Positions 1 to 5,134 of a DNA stretch of 5,479 bases are shown here, in pieces. The first letter of the stretch is position 1; the number at the start of each line of letters is the position of its first letter. The position numbers and the translations under genes were made by a program. The notes under the pieces are model-generated. The model worked only from the letters and a program-made list of their open reading frames with translations, ran no database searches and was not told the origin of the DNA. The stretch comes from Bradyrhizobium sp. (GTDB lineage Bacteria; Pseudomonadota; Alphaproteobacteria; Rhizobiales; Xanthobacteraceae): NCBI GenBank assembly GCA_019243075.1, contig JAFAUV010000071.1:1-5479 (forward strand), read 5' to 3'.

Positions 1-500
1 AATATTTCTTCGCGCGCGATCCGAACTACGATCCAACGAAATTCGACCCGTCCAAGCTGGCCGACCGCATGAAAGAAGTCTCTAACCTGATGGACTCGAC
101 CAATCCGGATCTGTCGGCCTTCTCCGCACGAGGAGCCAAGCTGATCATGTTCGAGAACATGGCCGACTATGCCCAGAGTCCCTATGCCGGCATCGACTAC
201 TACAAGTCGGTGGAGACAAAGATGGGGGCAGGGAATACGGATTCCTTTTCTCGTCTCTATGTCCTGCCGGGCGTCGATCATATGGGTGGCGGTGCGCCGG
301 GAGTGGTCGACCTTTTTGCGGTGCTCACGGATTGGGTTGAAAGGGGCAAAGCGCCAGGCGATCTCGCAGCGGGGCTTCAGGACACCAAGGCTCCCTTCGC
401 GGTGACGTCGACCCGGCCGCTCTGCCGCTATCCCGCCTATCCGCGTTACCGGGGCGGCGATGCCACGAAGGCGGAGAGCTTCCAGTGCGAAGCACCGTGA
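1..500 (+). CDS. Tannase/feruloyl esterase family alpha/beta hydrolase, C-terminal fragment
   Basis: The reading frame is open from base 3 (first residues YFFARDPNYDP) to TGA at 498-500, giving about 165 C-terminal residues. The start and the nucleophile Ser lie off the left edge. The family (PF07519) hydrolyses esters of aromatic acids such as gallate, ferulate or, in MHETase, terephthalate, and is usually exported. Seen here: the segment AKLIMFENMADYAQSP, with the likely triad Asp at 165-167; the segment LPGVDHMGGGAPG, with the likely triad His at 279-281; and the family's C-terminal pattern RPLCRYP...SFQC, whose two Cys (423-425 and 486-488) probably form a disulfide. The residue after the His is Met, whereas most family members have Cys paired with a Cys beside the nucleophile. 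The gene is convergent with the operon to its right. Family call is firm; substrate, signal peptide and full length cannot be judged. Confidence 0.88.
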   Translation, partial: YFFARDPNYDPTKFDPSKLADRMKEVSNLMDSTNPDLSAFSARGAKLIMFENMADYAQSPYAGIDYYKSVETKMGAGNTDSFSRLYVLPGVDHMGGGAPGVVDLFAVLTDWVERGKAPGDLAAGLQDTKAPFAVTSTRPLCRYPAYPRYRGGDATKAESFQCEAP

Positions 501-542
501 ACGCCGCACCAGGCGGGAAGAACGGCATGATCGGAAAGGAAT

Positions 543-576
543 CGCGGAGGAATCGCCTGGAGGCAATCTCTCCGCG
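543..576. repeat. GC-rich inverted repeat in the convergent intergenic gap
   Basis: CGCGGAG at 543-549 is a perfect inverted match to CTCCGCG at 570-576. The 20-base loop contains a smaller GCC-TGGA-GGC hairpin (555-564). It lies between the ends of two convergent genes (stops at 500 and 644), where a bidirectional terminator would be expected. No T-run follows on the plus strand. On the minus strand the bases after the stem read ATTCCTTTCC, only mildly T-rich. It may help end transcription or may be chance in GC-rich DNA. I see no gene or other site in the rest of 501-643. Confidence 0.3.
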
Positions 577-643
577 CCCGCCGAGACGCGCTCAGTCTGG
601 TCAAAGTGTTCTGCGGAGACCCAGATGGATGCGACACTTCCAA

Positions 644-1648
644 TCAGAAAAGTTCGAACAATCGCTCGGCATTCTGATGTGAGATGAGGGTCAACTCTTG
701 CTCGGATAGTGTCGCGCCATCGAGAAACCGCACCGCCTCGACGTCGTCTTCATAGGGGTAGTCGGCGGCGAACAGGATGCGCTCGGGACCAAGCACATCG
801 ATGCTGAGCCGAAGCGCCGGCATGGAGGTGACCCCGGCCGTCGTGATGAGGAAATTGTCGAGAAAATATTCGCTCGGCAGGCGGGGTAGTTTCGTGACAG
901 CGCCGATCTTGACCTGAAGCAAATAGCGGTTGTCGATCCGTTGCAGCCAGAACGGAATTCCCTCACCCATATGCCCGAGAATGATCTTGAGCTTCGGGAA
1001 GCGGGCGAACGTGCCCGACATGATCAGGCGCATGGCGTGCAGGCCCGTCTCCACGGCAAAGCCCCAGCCGGCAAAATAAAGGCCATAGTCGAGGAAGGGT
1101 TTGACTAGGCTCGGTGCCGGCTCGCGCGGATGCAGGTACATCGGCAGCCCGGTCCCCTCCATGGCTTCGAAGATCGGCGTGTAGCGGTCGGCATCGAGAT
1201 ATTCGCCGAAGGTGTGGGAATTGACGATCAAGCCGCACAGTCCAAGCGTCTTGGTTCGCTCGATCTCGCGCGCAGCGGCTTCAGGATCTTGCGGGGCGAT
1301 CGCGCCGAGCCCCGCCAGGCGCGAAGGTGCGGCGCGCACCGCCGCCGCTAAGGCGTCATTTGCCTCGGCGGCGAGACGGGTCGCGAGCTCGGAGCCAAAA
1401 ACTTGCACGCCCGGCGAGGTCAGCGACAGCACCTGCGTATCGATGCCGACCTCGTCCATATGCGCAATGCGTCCCTTGCCGATGTCGAGCAGACGCGAAT
1501 GCAGGAGCGCGTTGCCGGGCGTCTCGGCGAGAATGCTTTCGCCCATCTTGGCAAAGCCCGGCTCGACGTCGGCCCGGGCAAGGACCTTCTTCCACTCGCT
1601 GGCGATTTCCGCCGTGACGAATGCTTCCTCGATCGCGATACGCTTCAC
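644..1648 (-). CDS. LigW-like metal-dependent aromatic acid decarboxylase (amidohydrolase_2 family)
   Basis: This is a complete 334-residue cytoplasmic TIM-barrel protein of the amidohydrolase_2/ACMSD family (PF04909), of normal length. Likely metal ligands are E7 (IAIEEAF), H173 (YLHPREP) and D296 (FAADYPYE). H226 in GHMGEG is the conserved active-site His. The motifs RIAIEEAF, LTSPGVQ, APQDPEAAAREI, NSHTFGEYLD, FAVETGLHAMRLI and DYPYE match my memory of 5-carboxyvanillate decarboxylase (LigW) better than gamma-resorcylate decarboxylase. The likely reaction is non-oxidative removal of CO2 from a hydroxylated aromatic acid. The second residue of the ExH motif is Ala (E7-E-A9), as I recall for fungal 2,3-dihydroxybenzoate decarboxylase and LigW. 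The start is GTG at 1648-1646, supported by AAGGAG seven bases upstream; the stop is TGA at 646-644. It begins 30 bases after the ATPase gene, so it is probably the last operon gene. Family is firm; exact substrate is inference. Confidence 0.88.
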   Translation of the reverse strand: MKRIAIEEAFVTAEIASEWKKVLARADVEPGFAKMGESILAETPGNALLHSRLLDIGKGRIAHMDEVGIDTQVLSLTSPGVQVFGSELATRLAAEANDALAAAVRAAPSRLAGLGAIAPQDPEAAAREIERTKTLGLCGLIVNSHTFGEYLDADRYTPIFEAMEGTGLPMYLHPREPAPSLVKPFLDYGLYFAGWGFAVETGLHAMRLIMSGTFARFPKLKIILGHMGEGIPFWLQRIDNRYLLQVKIGAVTKLPRLPSEYFLDNFLITTAGVTSMPALRLSIDVLGPERILFAADYPYEDDVEAVRFLDGATLSEQELTLISHQNAERLFELF

Positions 1649-1655
1649 CTGGCTT

Positions 1656-1661
1656 CTCCTT
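1656..1661 (-). promoter_or_regulatory. Ribosome binding site for the decarboxylase GTG start
   Basis: AAGGAG on the minus strand lies seven bases before the GTG at 1648-1646. It decides this non-ATG start. It sits in the 30-base gap after the ATPase gene, in which I see no hairpin or promoter-like sequence, so the decarboxylase is probably translated from the transporter mRNA. Confidence 0.75.
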
Positions 1662-1678
1662 GATGCGCGCTCTTGCGG

Positions 1679-3199
1679 TTATTCTTCGGTGCCGAAATAC
1701 AGGTGGCGCAGCCGTTCATCGTTGCGTACGGTGGCGGCCGGCCCCGAAAGCGTAATCCGTCCCTTGTTGATGATGTGGGCGATATCGGCGATGTCGAGGG
1801 CACGTTCCACGTCCTGCTCCACGACCAGCATCGTCAGGCCCTCCCGCTTGAGTGCGGCGAGCGCTTCGTAGAGCCGGTCCATCATGACCGGCGCAAGGCC
1901 GAGGCTGATCTCGTCGAAAATGACGAGGCGCGGCTTTGCCATGAGCGCGCGGCCGATGGCCAGCGCCTGCTGCTGGCCGCCGGACATGGAGGTGCCGCCG
2001 GCGTTGCGCCGCTCAGCCAGGATCGGAAACAGCCCATAGACCCGCTCGAGGCGCCGTTTGCGATCTGCGGCGCCCACGTCGCGCGCCGCGACCAGCAGAT
2101 TCTCCTCGACCGAGAGCGAAGCGAAGATCCGGCGTCCCTCCATGCAGTGGGCGATGCCGCGCGCCGCGACGGCGTGGGCGGGCCAATCGGTGATGTCGTC
2201 GCCGTCGAAACGGATTTTACCGGCGGTGACCGGCAGCGCGCGGCTGATGACATGGGCGAGCGTGGTCTTGCCGGCGCCGTTGGTGCCGAGAATGCCGACG
2301 ACCTGGCCGGGAATGGCCGAGAGGCTCAGATCGTGAAGGACGCGGGCCTGGCCATAACCCGCCGAGACACGCTCGAGGGTAAGCAGCGGCGTGGTCGGTG
2401 TGGGCGCTTTCGGAGCGGCGGCTGGCGTGGCAGCCTGAGGAGGACGTCCAGCGCGGCCATGGCTGGTGCCGAGATAGACGGCACCGACCTCGTCGCTGGC
2501 CAGCACATCGGCCGTGCGTCCCTTGGTCAAGACTTTGCCGAAGTTGATCACCATCAGGTCCGCGCAGCATTCCTTCACGATCCGGATGACGTGCTCGATG
2601 ATGATGATGGCGCGTGTCCCGTCCTGCAGCGAACGGATCAGAGCGATCAGCTCGGTGACCTCGCTGTCGATAAGGCCGGCACCCACCTCGTCGAGCAGCA
2701 GAAGCTTGGGTTTGAGTGCCAGCGCCCGTGCTAGCTCGAGGCGCTTGCGGCGCAGCAGCGGAAGGTCCTTCGCCTTCATCTCTGCCGCATCGCGCAGACC
2801 GCAGCGTTCCAAGATCTGTCGCCGTTCGGCCTGCGCAGAACCGGCCGAGATGAAGGGAGAGATCGAGAACTGGCCGACGGCGAGGTTTTCCGCGACCGTC
2901 ATGTCGAGGAATGGTCGCGGAATCTGGTAGGTTCGACCGATCCCTCGACGTGCGCGCTCGCAGGCCGGCCAAGTCGTGATGTCCTGTCCTTCGAAACGGA
3001 TGGTCCCCTCGCTCGGCGCGATCGCGCCGCCAAGCAGGCCGACCAGGGTCGACTTGCCCGCGCCGTTCGGGCCGATCACGCCAAGAGCCTGTCCTTGATC
3101 CAGACGGATATCGATGCCGTCATTGGCGACGATGCCGCCGTAGCGCTTGCCAAGGCCGGCGGCGTCGAGCAGGGCCGGTCGAGACCCGATGTCGCTCAC
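1679..3199 (-). CDS. Fused LivG-LivF-type ABC transporter ATPase (two nucleotide-binding domains)
   Basis: This 506-residue protein carries both ATPases of a HAAT-family importer; usually LivG and LivF are separate proteins of about 230-260 residues. Domain 1 (about 9-245, LivG-like) has Walker A GPNGAGKST (43-51), Q-loop Q92, Walker B LLLLDE (D170, E171) and switch H203 (IEHV). The signature position reads LPLLRRKR (146-153) instead of an LSGGQ- or LAYGQ-type motif. A Pro/Ala-rich linker (about 246-271) leads to domain 2 (about 272-506, LivF-like): Walker A GTNGAGKTT (305-313), signature MSGGQ (405-409), Walker B with D429 and E430, and EQD (461-463) with Gln at the switch-His position, as in many LivF proteins. 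It would bind the coupling helices of both permeases on the cytoplasmic side. I chose the GTG at 3199-3197: it overlaps the LivM stop as GTGA and has GGGAGG seven bases upstream. The frame stays open back to 3445, but that part overlaps livM and encodes Arg/His-rich non-homologous sequence. Stop TAA at 1681-1679. No frameshift is visible at the junction. Confidence 0.93.
   Translation of the reverse strand: MSDIGSRPALLDAAGLGKRYGGIVANDGIDIRLDQGQALGVIGPNGAGKSTLVGLLGGAIAPSEGTIRFEGQDITTWPACERARRGIGRTYQIPRPFLDMTVAENLAVGQFSISPFISAGSAQAERRQILERCGLRDAAEMKAKDLPLLRRKRLELARALALKPKLLLLDEVGAGLIDSEVTELIALIRSLQDGTRAIIIIEHVIRIVKECCADLMVINFGKVLTKGRTADVLASDEVGAVYLGTSHGRAGRPPQAATPAAAPKAPTPTTPLLTLERVSAGYGQARVLHDLSLSAIPGQVVGILGTNGAGKTTLAHVISRALPVTAGKIRFDGDDITDWPAHAVAARGIAHCMEGRRIFASLSVEENLLVAARDVGAADRKRRLERVYGLFPILAERRNAGGTSMSGGQQQALAIGRALMAKPRLVIFDEISLGLAPVMMDRLYEALAALKREGLTMLVVEQDVERALDIADIAHIINKGRITLSGPAATVRNDERLRHLYFGTEE
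2387..2464 (-). other. Pro/Ala-rich interdomain linker of the LivG-LivF fusion
   Basis: Residues about 246-271 of the fused ATPase are low in complexity and rich in Pro, Ala and Thr (for example QAATPAAAPKAPTPTT). They lie between the LivG-type C-terminus (VYLGTSHG) and the LivF-type first strand (LLTLERVSAGYG). Such a composition suits a flexible tether and argues for a genuine fusion rather than a lost stop codon between two adjacent genes. The boundaries are approximate. Confidence 0.75.
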
Positions 3200-4191
3200 G
3201 CTCCAGCCTCCCGTGTCGCGCCCGGCGCGGAGCGCCGCTTGATCAGCGCCTGCGCAAGTCCGCACAGGCCGCGCGGCGCGAAGCGGATCAGCAAGATCAG
3301 GACGACGCCGGTGATTGCCACATGGAGTTCGGGATAGTCGGCCAGCAACTCGCCGATGGCCACGAAGAATGCGCCTCCGATCACCGCGCCCAGGCGCATG
3401 CCGAGACCGCCGATGATGACGATGGCGAGCGGGTCGATCGACCATTGCATGCCAAAGCTGCCATAGGGTTCGATGGCGCCGAGCTTGGCGGCTTGCAGCC
3501 CGCCCGCCATTGCGACGAGAGCACTCGCTGCGAGAAAGGCGGCGAGCTTGATGCGAAAGGCCCGCACACCGACCTGGCTCGCCGCGTCCTCATCGTCGCG
3601 CACGGCCCGAAGCAGGACGGAGAAGCGCGAGCCGGTGGCAAGCGTCATCACTGCGGTCGCGAGCGCGAGCAGGCCGGCAGCAAAGCGAAACAGCTCCGGC
3701 GTATCCGGGAGATCGACGGTTACGAACAGGCCGCTGGCACCGCCGAACCAGGGCACGTTGACTACTAAGAGCCGCAGGGCTTCCGCCAACGCCAAGGTGC
3801 CGACCGTGAAATAAAGACCGCGCAGACGAAATAGGCCGCGCGACATGAAAAGCGCGATGGTCATGCCCGCCAGCGCCGAAACGCCGAGCGCCAGGGGCAG
3901 ACCCATTCCCGATTGGTTGAGCAACCCTGCGGTCACGTAGGCGCCGAGCCCGAAGAAGGAGGACGTCCCGAGCGAGACCAGGCCGCCATAACCGGCCAGA
4001 AGATTCCAGGCTTCCGCCAGCACGATGTAGAGCAGGAGTTTGAAGCCGATCTCGACGAAATAGGTCGAAAGCAATGCGGGCGCGAGCATCAGCAGCCCGA
4101 ATGCAAGGCCGCCCGCTGCGGCGCCAGCGATGGCGCGGCGGTCGAGGGAAGTCGTTCCGGGACGACCCGGCGAGGACAAGGTTGCCGTCAC
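3196..4191 (-). CDS. LivM-type ABC transporter permease (HAAT family)
   Basis: This is a complete 331-residue inner-membrane permease of the BPD_transp_2/LivM family (PF02653), near normal length. Hydrophobic segments lie at about 21-42, 48-66, 74-91, 98-117, 125-145, 168-186, 214-234, 252-281 and 290-305. Family markers are AWNLLAGYGGLVSLG (61-75), the cytoplasmic coupling segment LRAVRDDEDAASQVGV (194-209) that should contact an ATPase domain, and the glycine-rich IIGGLGMRLGAVIGG (259-273). With the LivH-type partner it would form the channel that accepts substrate from the periplasmic binding protein. The start is GTG at 4191-4189, overlapping the livH TGA as GTGA, with GGGAG six bases upstream. 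The stop TGA (3198-3196) in turn overlaps the GTG of the ATPase gene. Family level is firm. The cargo cannot be read from the sequence, and the linked decarboxylase argues for an aromatic acid rather than an amino acid. Confidence 0.93.
   Translation of the reverse strand: MTATLSSPGRPGTTSLDRRAIAGAAAGGLAFGLLMLAPALLSTYFVEIGFKLLLYIVLAEAWNLLAGYGGLVSLGTSSFFGLGAYVTAGLLNQSGMGLPLALGVSALAGMTIALFMSRGLFRLRGLYFTVGTLALAEALRLLVVNVPWFGGASGLFVTVDLPDTPELFRFAAGLLALATAVMTLATGSRFSVLLRAVRDDEDAASQVGVRAFRIKLAAFLAASALVAMAGGLQAAKLGAIEPYGSFGMQWSIDPLAIVIIGGLGMRLGAVIGGAFFVAIGELLADYPELHVAITGVVLILLIRFAPRGLCGLAQALIKRRSAPGATREAGA
3207..3212 (-). promoter_or_regulatory. Ribosome binding site deciding the fused ATPase start
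   Basis: GGGAGG on the minus strand sits seven bases before the GTG at 3199-3197, within the last codons of livM. Together with the GTGA overlap of the two genes it selects this start over the open extension that runs upstream to 3445. It also indicates translational coupling from LivM to the ATPase. Confidence 0.75.
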
Positions 4192-5060
4192 GTGCGGCTC
4201 CCAAGAACGCCTTGTGGCCGTAGTGACAGCACCGCCAGGAACAACACCAGCGCGACCAGGTCGCGATAGCCGTCACCGAGCGCGAGGCCGCCAACGCTCT
4301 GCAGCACGCCAAGCACCAGGCCCCCCACCAGCGTGCCGAACACGTTGCCAAGCCCGCCGAGAACGATCACCGCGAAATCGGTGAGCAGGTAGGCCGCCCC
4401 GCTCGTCGGCGTGAAGGACAGCGCGACGCCGATCAGCGTGCCACCGATGCCAGCGCATGCCGCGCCGAGACAGAAGGTGAGGGCATGGACGCGGCGGACA
4501 TTGATGCCGATAATGGCGGCGGCCTGCGGCTGGTCGGCGCTGGCGCGCAGGTCGCTGCCGAACCGGCTGCGCGTGATGAGAAGGTGCACCGCGGTGATCA
4601 AGGTCACCGAGATCGCAAAGCCGATGACATAGATCTGCGGTACACTAAGGGGACCGATCTCGAGCGGGACAGTGGCATAACCCCGCTCGATCGCGCGCGT
4701 GTCGGCGCTGAACAAGAGCACGAAGAGATTCTGGAGAATGATCGACAGGCCGAACGTCGTCATCATCGAAGCTTCCGGACCTTTGTCCGCGAGCGGGGCC
4801 AGCAGCAAGCGATGGATGGGATAGGCGATGGACGCCAGCACCAGGCCAATCAATGCCAGACCCGCGAGCGGATCGAGGCCGGTCCATTGCAGGAGGAACA
4901 GCCCGGCATAGGCACCCGCGACCAGAAATTCGCCATGGGCGAGATTGACCAGTCGCATCACCCCCAGAATGATCGAAAGACCGAGGGCGGTCAGTGCCAG
5001 CATGCCGCCGAGCAGCACTCCCGAGATCAGCGCATTGAGGATGACGTCAGGGTTGGCCAT
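4188..5060 (-). CDS. LivH-type ABC transporter permease (HAAT family)
   Basis: This is a complete 290-residue inner-membrane permease of the LivH family (PF02653), of usual length. Hydrophobic segments lie at about 8-33, 42-60, 63-82, 98-118, 141-163, 192-215, 226-256 and 265-281. Family markers are GVMRLVNLAHGEFLVAGAY (33-51), TTFGLSIILQN (101-111), the cytoplasmic coupling region DLRASADQPQAAAIIGINV (170-188), VIVLGGLGNVFGTLVGG (231-247) and the C-terminal LRPQGVLG (280-287). It pairs with the LivM-type permease to form the translocation path. The start is ATG at 5060-5058, with GGAG (5072-5069) eight bases upstream. The stop TGA (4190-4188) overlaps the next gene's GTG. The binding-protein gene ends 72 bases upstream, with a hairpin in the gap. 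The family call is firm; the transported compound is not determined. Confidence 0.93.
   Translation of the reverse strand: MANPDVILNALISGVLLGGMLALTALGLSIILGVMRLVNLAHGEFLVAGAYAGLFLLQWTGLDPLAGLALIGLVLASIAYPIHRLLLAPLADKGPEASMMTTFGLSIILQNLFVLLFSADTRAIERGYATVPLEIGPLSVPQIYVIGFAISVTLITAVHLLITRSRFGSDLRASADQPQAAAIIGINVRRVHALTFCLGAACAGIGGTLIGVALSFTPTSGAAYLLTDFAVIVLGGLGNVFGTLVGGLVLGVLQSVGGLALGDGYRDLVALVLFLAVLSLRPQGVLGSRT
4198..4202 (-). promoter_or_regulatory. Ribosome binding site for the livM GTG start
   Basis: GGGAG on the minus strand lies six bases before the GTG at 4191-4189, inside the last codons of livH. It supports the GTG start created by the GTGA overlap and suggests reinitiation or coupling between the two permeases. 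Confidence 0.65.
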
Positions 5061-5101
5061 TGCACGCGCTCCACTGGAAAAATGGCGAAGGTCGCTCCAG
5101 C

Positions 5102-5134
5102 GACCCCGCCTCTGCCTCCGAGGAGAGCGGGGTC
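5102..5134 (-). promoter_or_regulatory. Strong intergenic hairpin between binding-protein gene and livH
   Basis: GACCCCGC (5102-5109) pairs perfectly with GCGGGGTC (5127-5134). The stem continues inward as TCT/AGA and CCT/AGG, with two single-base bulges (5110 and 5114) and a CCG triloop (5118-5120), about 14 pairs in all. On the transcribed minus strand it begins in the last two bases of the binding-protein stop codon. No T-run follows, so it is a poor candidate for complete termination. Hairpins here in ABC operons, as in malE-malF, protect the upstream mRNA from 3' decay or cause partial attenuation, so that binding protein exceeds membrane subunits. The structure is seen; the role is inferred. 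Confidence 0.65.

Noticed and set aside
460..687. Small plus-strand frames crossing the end of the esterase gene and the convergent gap
   Set aside because: They overlap the esterase C-terminus out of frame and encode Arg-rich sequence. I see no ribosome site or recognisable motif.
1212..1871. 219-codon plus-strand frame over the decarboxylase and the ATPase gene end
   Set aside because: It runs antisense to two well-supported genes, has Ser/Arg/Ala-rich low-complexity content, and shows no motif.
2387..2464. Possibility that the ATPase fusion is an assembly error joining separate livG and livF genes
   Set aside because: The joint contains an in-frame Pro/Ala/Thr-rich linker typical of true tethers and no remnant of a stop, ribosome site or start. 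An error would be unlikely to create such a linker.
1673..2734. Long open frame of 353 codons on the plus strand, antisense to the fused ATPase gene
   Set aside because: It mirrors the G/C-biased codons of the minus-strand ATPase gene. The product is Asp/Gly/Arg-rich with no recognisable domain, while the minus strand encodes clear Walker motifs over the same bases.
3200..3445. 82-codon upstream extension of the ATPase frame
   Set aside because: It lies inside livM in another frame and encodes Arg/His-rich sequence with no ABC homology. The GTG at 3199 has a strong ribosome site and a GTGA overlap with livM.
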